Position numbers and translations under genes: made by a program. From positions 1 through 33,572 of the forward strand of contig NZ_BOOR01000058.1 in assembly GCF_016863335.1 (NCBI RefSeq): 33,572 nt of DNA. Reading direction: 5' to 3'. Shown here piece after piece: positions 14,965 through 22,907 of this stretch. Each line of letters begins with the position of its first letter. The first letter of the stretch is position 1. The stretch is from Planotetraspora thailandica (GTDB lineage Bacteria; Actinomycetota; Actinomycetes; Streptosporangiales; Streptosporangiaceae). The notes beneath the pieces are model-generated. The model searched no databases. It had not been told where the DNA came from and worked only from the letters and a program-made list of their open reading frames with translations.

Positions 14965-17900
14965 TCAGCCGTACATCTTCGAGATCATTTTTTCCACCGT
15001 TCCCCCCGACATACCGGCCGCGACGGCCGAGCCGAGCCCGATTCCCCAGCCGACGGGGCCGATCGGGCGCGATCCGAAGAACTGGCTGAGCCCCGGAGTC
15101 GAAACGATCAGCATGAGCGCCCCCATCGACGAGACGGCGGCGACGGTCACCACCCGGTCCCGGCCTCCGGCGGCCAGCGTGCGCAGCAGCTGCGCCGACA
15201 CCAGCGCGATCAGGGCGATCGTGTCGGCCCGGCTCCGGGTGCCGGTCATCCTCCCCGCGACCCACGCGACGCTCGCCGCCGCGGCGGTGGTCACGGCCCG
15301 CACATTGATGTCCCTGGTCAGGGCCGTGCCCAGCGAGCTCTCCGGCCCCTCCGCCAGCAGCTTGTCGGGGCTGGCGGCACTCGGCGGCCGTACGGCCACG
15401 GCCATGGCGGGCAGCATGTCGGTGAGGAGGTTGACCAGCAGAAGCTGGCGGGCGTTGAGCGCGCTGCGCCCGGTCAGCAGGCTCGATCCCACGGTGAAGA
15501 TGATCTCGCCGATGTTCCCGCCCAGCAGGATGCCCAGCGCATCGCGTACCGACCCCCACATGGCGCGGCCCTCGACGATCGCGTCGACGATCGTCTCGAT
15601 TCTGTCGTCGGTCACCACGATGTCGGCCGCCGCCCGGGCCGCGGGAGTGGCGCGCGTCCCCAGGGCGACCCCCACGTCGGCGAGCCTGATCGCCGGCACG
15701 TCATTGGCGCCGTCGCCCGTGACCGCGACGACCTTGCCCGACTGGCGCAGCGCCGAGACGATGCGCGCCTTGTGCGCAGGAGTCACCCGGGCGAAGACCG
15801 ACACCTCGGGCAACACCTTCACCAGCTCGTCCTCGTCGAGCTCGTCGAGCGCGGGCCCGGTCATCACCCGCAACCCGCCCACGGCGTCGAGCTCGGCCGC
15901 GATCGCCTCGGCCGTGCTCGGGTGGTCGCCGGTCAGCATCACCACCCGCACCCCGGCCTCCATCAGCCCCTGGACGCTGCGCGCCGCGGTGGGCCGCACG
16001 GGGTCGGCCATGCCCAGGAACCCGAGGAAGCACAGCCGGTCGACCCGGGGCTCGTCCAGGTCGGCGCGACTGGAGGCGGGCCGCTCGGCCACGGCGAGCA
16101 CCCGGTAGCCCTGCAGGGCCAGCCGCTCGACCTCCGTCTCGAGCTCCAGCCGGGCGTCCTCGTCGAGCTCCAGCTCCTCCTCGTCCCGCAGATAGGTGAT
16201 ACAGCGCGTCAGCACCACCTCCGGGGCACCCTTGACGCTGAGCAGCTGCCCCGACTCCGACGACCCGAGCACGGCGTGGAAGCCCCTGGCCGGCTCGAAC
16301 GGCATCTCGTCGACCCGCTCCCACCTGTCCAGGCCCTCCTCGGGGGAGACGCCGAGGTCCCGCGCCCCCTCGACCACGGCCCGGTCGGTGGGGTGGGCGA
16401 GCACCCGGCCGCCCTCGAACTTCGGCCCCGCGCGCAGAGCGGCGGCCACCACGCGGCGCAGCCGCGGCGTCATCGAGCCGGCCTCGCCCTCGGCGCGGCC
16501 GTCGGAGACCCGGCGCAGGCGGATGTGGCCCTCAGTCAGCGTCCCGGTCTTGTCGAAGCACAACACGTCGACCCGGCCCAGCGCCTCGATCGTGGAGGGG
16601 TTGCGCACCAGCGTGTTGCGGGTGGACAGGCGCTTGGCCGCGGCCAGCTCGGCCAGGGTCGCCACGAAGGGCAACCCCTCCGGCACCGCGGCGACCGCGA
16701 GGCTCACCGCGGGGGCGAGGGCCCGCGACAACGACGAGCCGCGCAGCATCTCGGCGGCCATCAGGACCACCCCCGACCCGATCGCCAGCGGGAGGATGCG
16801 GCTGCTCAGCGCGCGCAGCCGCAGCTCCACGCCACTCGGCGGCGGCCCGCCGTGCGTCAGCAGCGCGGTCCTGCCGGTCTCGGTCTCCTCACCCGTCGCC
16901 ACGACCACGGCCAAGCCGTGCCCGGCGGCCACGACGCTGCCCTCGTAGACCATGGAGCTGCGGTCGGCCATGGCCGGAGCCGCCGTCGGCGACGCCGACT
17001 TGCTCACCAGCTGCGACTCGCCGGTGAGTGTGGACTCGTCGACCTCCAGACCCACGGCTTTGAGCAACCGGGCATCGGCCGGCACCGCGTCGCCCGCCCG
17101 CAACTCGATCACGTCGCCCGGCACCAGGTCGGCGCCGTCCACGGCGCCCGGGCCCGCCTGGTCTGTGCCCGCAGGATCCGTGCCGGGGCGGCGCAGCCGC
17201 ACGCGTACGGCGGTGGCCGCCGACAGCGCGTCCAGCACCCGGCCGGCGTCCCGCCGCTGGGCACCGCCGATGACGGCGTTGACGACCATGACACCGAGGA
17301 TCAGCCCCGCGTCGAGGACCGAGCCGATCGCCGCCGAGACCCCCGCGCCCGCCGCCAGCACCGGCGTCAGCGGATTGGCCAGCTCTTCCGCGGACGCCTT
17401 GACCAGCGAGGCGGAGCCGGGAGGCACATCACGCGCCGACGCCTTCCTGCGCAGCGCCGCCTCCGCCTCGGTCAGGCCGGCGGGGGAGGTGTTCAGCCGG
17501 GCCAGCACGTCCTGCGCCGACATCGCGTGCCACGGCGTGCGGTCCACCGTGACCGGCGCCAGGCCGTTGCCCGCCCGCCGGCCCTCCAACGCGCCGATGA
17601 CCAGCGCCGCCAGCGACGTGCCGTCGGCCAGCAACTGCGCCCGCCGTACGGCGGTGCGCTCAATGCCCATGATTCCGAGGCCGCCGCCGAGCACCGCTGA
17701 CGCCGCCGCCAGCCGTACGGTCAGCTCGCTGGCGCGCCGGGCCGCGGGAAGGCAGCCGAGCAGCAGATGCAGGTCGTCGACTCCGCCCAGCACGTCGGCG
17801 TCCCACGGCACGGGATGCGCCTTCATGATCAGGCCGACTCCGAGATCGGCCAGGCGCAGGGCGGGGTCGGGACTTCCGGCCACCACGGCCACCCCCCGGC

Positions 17901-19461
17901 CGTCGGCCTGCAACTCCTGGACCGCCTCGCTCAGCCCGGTGCCGTCCGCGACCCGCTCGGCCCGCAGGCGGCGGGATACCCATGGATCGCCACCGGAAAT
18001 GAGCACCTCGCAGGTGGCGCCGGGCGCCTTGACCAGGGCCTCGGCCAGGGGATGCAGCTCCGGAGCGAGGCCCACCAGCGCCATCTCAATGCCGCGCCTG
18101 GTCACCATGATCGGCCGCACACCCTGGGCCCGCCACTGCGCCAGCCGCTCCTGCTGCTGATCGTCGTCGCCGTCCAGCTCGTACGGCGCTGCCCGCCAGA
18201 TGCCGCGCACGCGCCGTTTCCCGGGGTTGGACAGGTCGAGCAGCGAGTAGAGCCGGTCGTGCAGGTCATCGAGGTCCACGTCCGAGTCGAGCGGCACGAC
18301 CGCGTCGATCGTCCACGCTCCGGTGGTGAGCAGGGCGGCGTCCAGCACCACGGTGTCGATGCGGTCCATCCTGCGCAGCGCGTGGCGGCTCAGGACGATG
18401 CCGCCCCGCCGTCCCAGCGCCCGCCCGACCGCGCAGGCGAAGGCCTCCCGCCCGACGCGTGCGGACTTCGGCGTGCCCGTGATGAGCACCGACAAGGCCC
18501 GGGACCTGCTGCGACTGGTGGCCAGCGTCAGCCCGTGCGCGGCCAGCGACACCGGGCTCGCGAACTCGCAGTAGCGCTCGATCGGGCCGCGTGGCAGCGG
18601 CTCCGGCCGGGCTGCACGCTCGGCCCGCACATGGCTGTAGGACCCGTCGTGGGCGGCGAACTCGTCTTCTCTGCGGGCCCAGGCCCCCACGCCCGCCCGT
18701 GCCTCGGCGTAACGCCCGGCTGCCGCGACCGCGTCGACGAGCAGCCCGGTCGGGCGCTGCCCCAGCGTCTGCGTGACGAGCCGGGTGGCCGCGAAGAGCA
18801 CCTCGGCGCCTGGAGCGCCGACACGGCGCTCCACCTCCCGGCGGACACGCGGCGTGTGCTCGGCGAGATGGACGAACGTCGGCACGGTGGGGGGAAGCCG
18901 CCACACACGCGTCGCCCTGCCGGCGATCGCGATGCCCGTGCCGATCACGCTCCCCGCGAGGCTCAGCGCCGCACGGGCGTGATGCTCCCTGGCGTCGCGC
19001 GCCCAGACACCCTCGTCGGCGTCGTCATCGGTTTCCTCGATGTCCTCGGCTTCGTCGTCGGCTTCGTCCGTGCCGTCGGCTTCCAGGGCTTCCTGGATGT
19101 CCTGGACCTGCTCGGCGTCGACGGCTGCGGATTCGCCGGAGTCGAACTCGCCGACGATTCGCAGCAGCTTGTCCATGTCGACCGTGTCCGGATCGCAGGC
19201 GATGAACACGCAGCCGAGGGCGCCGTTGACCTCGGCACGCGCCATCCCCGCCTCGCGGAGCCGGTCCTCCAGCCCGCTCACCGCCTCTTCCGTGCCCGGC
19301 CCGCCGATCGTGCGCAGGCCGATCCGGACGCCGCCGGCACACACGTGGGTCCGCCGCGCCCCCGGCATGAGGGACAGGACCGGATCGGGCACCAGGGTCA
19401 GCACCCGGTTCGGTACGAGGTCCAGCAGCGTGTCAGCGGACAGTGAGCCGAACGGCCACAT
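14965..19461 (-). CDS. CtpI-like giant P-type cation ATPase with a degenerate N-terminal ATPase half
   Basis: A 1498-residue membrane ATPase resembling mycobacterial CtpI. The C-terminal half is a complete P2-like pump: cation-ATPase N domain (about 690-720), VDESTLTGES (actuator TGES), VAAVPEGLPF (PEGL ion-site helix), LCFDKTGTLTEG with phosphorylated Asp970, KGAPEVVL (nucleotide site), VMLTGDHPS and VAVTGDGANDVPAI (hinge, about 1245-1255), then C-terminal helices. The N-terminal half has an HMA-like fold, an acidic linker (about 150-175) and a second core that keeps the outline but not the chemistry: DTVVLDAALLTTG (Asp374, no KTG) and VAVVAGSPDPALRLADLGVGL (no GDGxND). ATG 19461 is preceded by GGAG. 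The transported ion is unknown. The Arg-pentad gene lies upstream on the same strand. Confidence 0.92.
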   Translation of the reverse strand: MWPFGSLSADTLLDLVPNRVLTLVPDPVLSLMPGARRTHVCAGGVRIGLRTIGGPGTEEAVSGLEDRLREAGMARAEVNGALGCVFIACDPDTVDMDKLLRIVGEFDSGESAAVDAEQVQDIQEALEADGTDEADDEAEDIEETDDDADEGVWARDAREHHARAALSLAGSVIGTGIAIAGRATRVWRLPPTVPTFVHLAEHTPRVRREVERRVGAPGAEVLFAATRLVTQTLGQRPTGLLVDAVAAAGRYAEARAGVGAWARREDEFAAHDGSYSHVRAERAARPEPLPRGPIERYCEFASPVSLAAHGLTLATSRSRSRALSVLITGTPKSARVGREAFACAVGRALGRRGGIVLSRHALRRMDRIDTVVLDAALLTTGAWTIDAVVPLDSDVDLDDLHDRLYSLLDLSNPGKRRVRGIWRAAPYELDGDDDQQQERLAQWRAQGVRPIMVTRRGIEMALVGLAPELHPLAEALVKAPGATCEVLISGGDPWVSRRLRAERVADGTGLSEAVQELQADGRGVAVVAGSPDPALRLADLGVGLIMKAHPVPWDADVLGGVDDLHLLLGCLPAARRASELTVRLAAASAVLGGGLGIMGIERTAVRRAQLLADGTSLAALVIGALEGRRAGNGLAPVTVDRTPWHAMSAQDVLARLNTSPAGLTEAEAALRRKASARDVPPGSASLVKASAEELANPLTPVLAAGAGVSAAIGSVLDAGLILGVMVVNAVIGGAQRRDAGRVLDALSAATAVRVRLRRPGTDPAGTDQAGPGAVDGADLVPGDVIELRAGDAVPADARLLKAVGLEVDESTLTGESQLVSKSASPTAAPAMADRSSMVYEGSVVAAGHGLAVVVATGEETETGRTALLTHGGPPPSGVELRLRALSSRILPLAIGSGVVLMAAEMLRGSSLSRALAPAVSLAVAAVPEGLPFVATLAELAAAKRLSTRNTLVRNPSTIEALGRVDVLCFDKTGTLTEGHIRLRRVSDGRAEGEAGSMTPRLRRVVAAALRAGPKFEGGRVLAHPTDRAVVEGARDLGVSPEEGLDRWERVDEMPFEPARGFHAVLGSSESGQLLSVKGAPEVVLTRCITYLRDEEELELDEDARLELETEVERLALQGYRVLAVAERPASSRADLDEPRVDRLCFLGFLGMADPVRPTAARSVQGLMEAGVRVVMLTGDHPSTAEAIAAELDAVGGLRVMTGPALDELDEDELVKVLPEVSVFARVTPAHKARIVSALRQSGKVVAVTGDGANDVPAIRLADVGVALGTRATPAARAAADIVVTDDRIETIVDAIVEGRAMWGSVRDALGILLGGNIGEIIFTVGSSLLTGRSALNARQLLLVNLLTDMLPAMAVAVRPPSAASPDKLLAEGPESSLGTALTRDINVRAVTTAAAASVAWVAGRMTGTRSRADTIALIALVSAQLLRTLAAGGRDRVVTVAAVSSMGALMLIVSTPGLSQFFGSRPIGPVGWGIGLGSAVAAGMSGGTVEKMISKMYG

Positions 19462-19569
19462 GTCGTCTCCGATTTCGAGGTGTAGGTAGGAATGGATATG
19501 GACATTCGGGCGGCCACGCGCCGCCCGGAGCGATCGAGCGCCAAGGCGCGGCTGCGGGCACAGAACGGG

Positions 19570-19600
19570 CACATCCGGTCACTCAACGTGCCCGGATGTG
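19570..19600. other. Inverted repeat upstream of the CtpI-like gene
   Basis: CACATCCGG (19570-19578) and CCGGATGTG (19592-19600) form a perfect 9-bp inverted repeat with a 13-base spacer. It lies in the 215-base gap between the Arg-pentad gene's stop and the CtpI start, so it could terminate the former or be an operator for the latter. Confidence 0.4.
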
Positions 19601-19676
19601 GCGATACGTCACCATGGCCAGGCCGTACGGCGTGGCCAGGTCACGAGATCCCGTCAGCCGGTGCCCGCGCCCGCGC

Positions 19677-20807
19677 TCACATGGCGGTCACGGCTTTGCC
19701 GGCGGCCTTCTTCACGGACTTCCCTGCGGCCTTCGCGGTGGCAGCGGGAATGCGTGCCGTCGTCCGCTTCGCCGCCGAAGCCCGCGCCCCCGCAGTCCGC
19801 GCCGCCGAGGTCCGAGCGGCTGACGTCCGGGCCGCCGAGGTCCGGGCCGTGCTCGTACGCCGGGTGGTGGAGCGTCCCGTGGTCGAGCGGCTCGTCGCCG
19901 GGCGGCGCGCGGTGCTCCGCGCGGTGGTGCGTCCCGTGGTGGTCCGGCCGGCGGTGGTGCGGCCTGCCGTCGTCCGTCCCGTGGTGGTCCGGCCGGTCGT
20001 GGTGCGTCCCGTGGTGGCGCGTCCCGCGGCCGTCCGTGCGGTCGTCGCACGCCGCGTCGTGGTGCGTCCCGCAGCCGCGCGTCCGGTTGTGGTGCGACCT
20101 GCGGCGGCGCGTCCGGTCGTGGCGCGGCCTGCGGCGGCGCGTCCGGTTGTGGTGCGACCTGCGGCGGCGCGTCCGGTTGTGGCGCGGCCTGCGGCGGCGC
20201 GTCCGGTTGTGGCGCGGCCCGCTGCCGCGCGTCCGGTCGTGGCGCGTCCGGTCGTGGCGCGTCCGGTCGTGGTGCGTCCCGCAGCGGTCCGTGCGGTCGT
20301 CGCGCGCCGGGTCGTGGTGCGGCGGGCGGGAGTCCGGGCAGTGGTCTTTCGTGCCGTGGTCCTGCGCGGGGCGGCCTCGCCCTCGCCCTCTTCCATGCGC
20401 TCGGCCGTACGCCTGGTGGGCGCTGCTCGCCGCTGTGCGCGCATCGGTGACCAGCGCTCCTGTATACGGCCGCGCTGGGCGATGATGGTGCCGGCACCGA
20501 TGGCGGCGGCGACCGGCCATTCGATGAGCCCGAGGACGGCGAGCGCCCCGAGGCCGCCGTAGTAGGCCATGCGCTCTGCGGGCGGCAGGAACGTGCGCGC
20601 CACGTCGACGGCCTGGCCGACTTCGCGGCGGCTGATGTGCGGCATGTCCATGTGCGGCATCCGCAGGTCCGGCGGCCGGACCTGGATGCTCATGAAGGGC
20701 AGGTTCAGGTTGAGCCGGCGGCCCGAGTCCTTCTTCATCACGGCGGTGCCCGTCGAGCGACCTCCGGACGTTCGTGTGCGTGAGGCACGTGTCGTGGTCA
20801 CGGTCAT
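19677..20807 (-). CDS. Membrane-anchored histone-H1-like protein with Arg pentad repeats
   Basis: A 376-residue protein of unknown function. Residues 1-80 include Thr/Arg-rich sequence, then LNLNLPFMSIQVRPPDLRMPHMDMPHI and a short helix. Residues 81-110 (YYGGLGALAVLGLIEWPVAAAIGAGTIIA in part) form a hydrophobic hairpin or single membrane segment. Residues 149-338 are 38 consecutive five-residue units with Arg once per unit, mostly [AT][AT][AT]GR, with one single-residue phase slip after unit 29. The last 38 residues are Lys/Ala-rich (KAAGKSVKKAAGKAV), like the tails of HupB and bacterial H1-like proteins. A tail this basic should bind DNA or RNA. ATG 20807 is fixed by GGGGGAGGAACC just upstream; a longer frame to 21002 has no support. 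It precedes the CtpI-like gene on the same strand. Confidence 0.8.
   Translation of the reverse strand: MTVTTTRASRTRTSGGRSTGTAVMKKDSGRRLNLNLPFMSIQVRPPDLRMPHMDMPHISRREVGQAVDVARTFLPPAERMAYYGGLGALAVLGLIEWPVAAAIGAGTIIAQRGRIQERWSPMRAQRRAAPTRRTAERMEEGEGEAAPRRTTARKTTARTPARRTTTRRATTARTAAGRTTTGRATTGRATTGRAAAGRATTGRAAAGRATTGRAAAGRTTTGRAAAGRATTGRAAAGRTTTGRAAAGRTTTRRATTARTAAGRATTGRTTTGRTTTGRTTAGRTTAGRTTTGRTTARSTARRPATSRSTTGRSTTRRTSTARTSAARTSAARTSAARTAGARASAAKRTTARIPAATAKAAGKSVKKAAGKAVTAM
19794..20363 (-). repeat. Pentad-coding tandem repeat tract
   Basis: This stretch encodes the 38 Arg pentads. Within it, 20064-20243 holds six consecutive 30-bp units, each coding [AT]TTGR-AAAGR and nearly identical in DNA. 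A larger block coding TTTRR-ATTAR-TAAGR occurs on both sides of it (near 20033-20075 and 20288-20325), indicating segmental duplication. The copy number is likely to vary between strains. Confidence 0.85.
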
Positions 20808-21079
20808 GGTTCCTCCCCCGAGTGCGAAACCCCCGGCGCGATGGCGGGGCCGTGGTCGAGCTGCTCGTGAGGTCCACGAGTCCAAAACGACCGTTCTATC
20901 TTCCATCGAGTCAGGTCCGGTTTCAGGTGCTGATAACGGATATTTGCTCACTTTTGCAGGAGCACTCTCCCCCGTATCGCTCGCTTTCGGGATATTCCCC
21001 ATAAAGGACCTTTTGTCTCATCGGTGCGTGTGGCAAATCATGTTGCAGGCGCACGACGGCACGCGGAGGAGCAGAGGCC
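20808..21079. promoter_or_regulatory. Divergent promoter region, Arg-pentad gene/PfpI gene
   Basis: This 272-base gap between divergent starts is moderately AT-rich from 20880 to 21050. It contains the small palindrome GGGATATTCCC (20989-20999) and a ribosome binding site (GGAGGAGCAG) before the PfpI start. No clear -35/-10 pairs were identified, and no gene is convincing within it. Confidence 0.35.
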
Positions 21080-21661
21080 ATGACACGTATCGGCATCCTG
21101 TTGTTCGACGGAGTGGAAGAACTCGACGCGGTGGGGCCCTGGGAGATGTTCGGCGTCTGGGCGAACCAGAGCAGCGAGACGGAACTCGTCACCTTCGCCG
21201 CCGAGGCCGGTCCCATCCGCGCGTCCAAGGGCTTGACGGTGCACGCCGACCGCGGGTTCGGGGACGTGGGGCGGCTTGATGTGCTCGTCTATCCCGGCGG
21301 GCGGGGCACCCGGGCCCATCTTGAGGACGAGAGCCGCCTGGCGTGGTTGCGCCTGCAGCGCGACCAGGTGCCCATCATGGCCAGCGTCTGCACCGGCTCA
21401 CTGGTGTTCGCCGCCGCGGGGTTGCTGGCGGGCCGTCCGGCGACCACGCACTGGGGCAGTCTCGAGCACCTGGCGAGGCTCGACCCGACCATCGACGTGC
21501 GTCGTGACGAGCGCTATGTGGACGACGGCGACATCGTCACGTCCGCCGGCGTGTCCGCGGGCATCGACATGGCGCTGCACCTGGTCGTACGGCTGGCGGG
21601 GGCCGATCGTGCCCGGCAGGTGAGGCGCACGATGCAGTACGACCCCGAGCCGCCGGTCTGA
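21080..21661 (+). CDS. DJ-1/PfpI family protein (isocyanide-hydratase-like)
   Basis: A 193-residue cytoplasmic protein of the class I glutamine-amidotransferase-like fold. The opening RIGILLFDGVEELDAVGPWEMF, central LVYPGGRGTR and nucleophile elbow ASVCTGSLVFAAAGLL (Cys104) match the cyclohexyl-isocyanide hydratase (InhA)/transcription-factor-associated branch. RPATTHWGS and VTSAGVSAGIDMALHLV are also diagnostic of that branch. There is no AraC DNA-binding domain, so it is the stand-alone form. Possible roles are isonitrile hydration or protein/metabolite repair; the sequence does not decide. It converges on the ROK gene with a hairpin between. Confidence 0.9.
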   Translation: MTRIGILLFDGVEELDAVGPWEMFGVWANQSSETELVTFAAEAGPIRASKGLTVHADRGFGDVGRLDVLVYPGGRGTRAHLEDESRLAWLRLQRDQVPIMASVCTGSLVFAAAGLLAGRPATTHWGSLEHLARLDPTIDVRRDERYVDDGDIVTSAGVSAGIDMALHLVVRLAGADRARQVRRTMQYDPEPPV

Positions 21662-21662
21662 G

Positions 21663-21693
21663 CCGGCCCCGGGCGGTGGGCGCGAGGGGCCGG
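21663..21693. terminator. Hairpin between convergent PfpI and ROK genes
   Basis: CCGGCCCC (21663-21670) pairs with GGGGCCGG (21686-21693) over a 15-base loop, immediately after the PfpI stop. It is a plausible bidirectional terminator in the 48-base gap. Confidence 0.5.
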
Positions 21694-21709
21694 TGGGCGC
21701 GGGCCGGGG

Positions 21710-22738
21710 TCAGCGGCCGACGATCTCGCTGAGCGCGGCCAGGGCGGCGCCGCGCGCCCCCGCCATGTCGAGGTCCTCCACCAGAGCGACCGTGGCGACC
21801 TCCCGCTGCTCGTCGCGCAGGAGGGTGTGCTCGCGCACCTTGCCGAGGAACCACTCGCGGAAATGCGGCGCCGCCTCGACCACGCCGCCCCCGATGAAGT
21901 AGGCGCTGGGGTCGGTGAAGTTGGCCGCGATGGTGAACAGCCTGCCGATGGCCTTGGCCTGCTGCTCGAAGATCGCGAGGGCGAGCTCGTCGCCGTTCTC
22001 GGCGTAGCCGCGCAGCAGCTTGGCCGCCTTCCCGGCGGGCTCCACTTTGGCCAGCTCGTGGTCGGGGAACCGGGACAACCAGTAGGGGAGCAGGTTCTTC
22101 TCGATGCCGGTCAGGGAGGCGACACTCTCCACGTCGCCGTAGAACCCGCAGTTGCACGCGGGCAGCGGCTGCCCGTCCTCCAGCAGCCCGTGGAGCGGGA
22201 TGTGGACGTGGCCGAGCTCGCCGGCCATTCCCGCGGCCCCCTTCACCACCTGGCCCGCCACGACCACGCCACCGCCGAGGCCGGTGCCCACGATGGCCGA
22301 GACCGACGAGTGCTCCCACGCCCGCTCGCCGAAGTGCACGTGGTGGGCGTAGAGGGCGGCGGCGTTGCCGTCGTTGTTGTAGACCACGGGCAGGCCCAGC
22401 CGGGCCTCCAGGGCCCCGCGGAAGTCGTAGCCGTACCAGCCGGGGTCGACGAAGTTCGTCGCGCCCTTGGAGGAGATCACCCCGTCGGCGCTGGCCGGGC
22501 CGGGGGTGTCCAGCCCGATGCCGCGCACCAGTTCCATCGGCGTGCCGGTGACGTCGAGCACGTTCTGCAGGGCGAGCACAAGCTGTTCGACGGCCACCTC
22601 GGGGCCCTGCCGCACGAGGCTGGGCACCTCGACCAGCCGGTCGACGAGGAACCTCCCCGAGGCGTCGAGAACCGTCGCGTTGTTGCTGGTGCCGCCGTTG
22701 TCCAGGCCGACGACGACCCACGACCCTGCTTGTGCCAT
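21710..22738 (-). CDS. ROK family sugar kinase
   Basis: A 342-residue ATP-dependent sugar kinase or kinase-like regulator without a DNA-binding domain. Motifs in order: GLDNGGTSNNATV (phosphate loop, 11-23), LDTPGP (76-81), NNDGNAAALY (121-130; catalytic Asp123), GTGLGGGVV (151-159) and GELGHVHI (173-180). The ROK zinc motif normally reads CxCGxxGCxE; here CNCGFYGDVE (195-204) has Asp202 in place of the third Cys. The substrate may be glucose, N-acetylglucosamine or mannose and is not decided. AAGGA lies 8 bases upstream of the ATG. The endonuclease-family gene is divergent. Confidence 0.9.
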   Translation of the reverse strand: MAQAGSWVVVGLDNGGTSNNATVLDASGRFLVDRLVEVPSLVRQGPEVAVEQLVLALQNVLDVTGTPMELVRGIGLDTPGPASADGVISSKGATNFVDPGWYGYDFRGALEARLGLPVVYNNDGNAAALYAHHVHFGERAWEHSSVSAIVGTGLGGGVVVAGQVVKGAAGMAGELGHVHIPLHGLLEDGQPLPACNCGFYGDVESVASLTGIEKNLLPYWLSRFPDHELAKVEPAGKAAKLLRGYAENGDELALAIFEQQAKAIGRLFTIAANFTDPSAYFIGGGVVEAAPHFREWFLGKVREHTLLRDEQREVATVALVEDLDMAGARGAALAALSEIVGR

Positions 22739-22907
22739 AGGGGAGATCCTTCGTGTCTGTGCTTATCAGTGCGAAGACTACGAGAATCCCGCGCCGAGCA
22801 CACCCAAGGTCAGGTCACGGAAAAAGCTCGCCAAAGACAATGGAACGGACCATAGTGATTCAGACCCCGAAATATACGGAACATTCCTCACACCTCGGGT
22901 GGCGGCC
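22739..22907. promoter_or_regulatory. Divergent promoter region, ROK/nuclease gene
   Basis: This 169-base gap between divergent starts has an AT-rich segment around 22830-22885 (including AAATATAC) that is the best promoter candidate for the plus-strand gene. I saw no clear operator palindrome. Confidence 0.3.

Noticed and set aside
19794-20363. Tandem repeats resembling a CRISPR or satellite array
   Set aside because: The 30-bp units have no spacers and stay in one coding frame, so they are protein-coding repeats.
19492-20562. Long plus-strand frame over the Arg-pentad gene, rich in VVRP/AARP repeats
   Set aside because: It is the mirror image of the repetitive minus-strand gene. The minus frame has a good ribosome binding site, a sensible N-terminal domain and a Lys-rich tail; the plus frame has none of these.
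22467-22907. N-terminal extension of the nuclease-family gene
   Set aside because: The extension overlaps the divergent ROK gene and its promoter; the conserved first strand begins exactly at ATG 22908.
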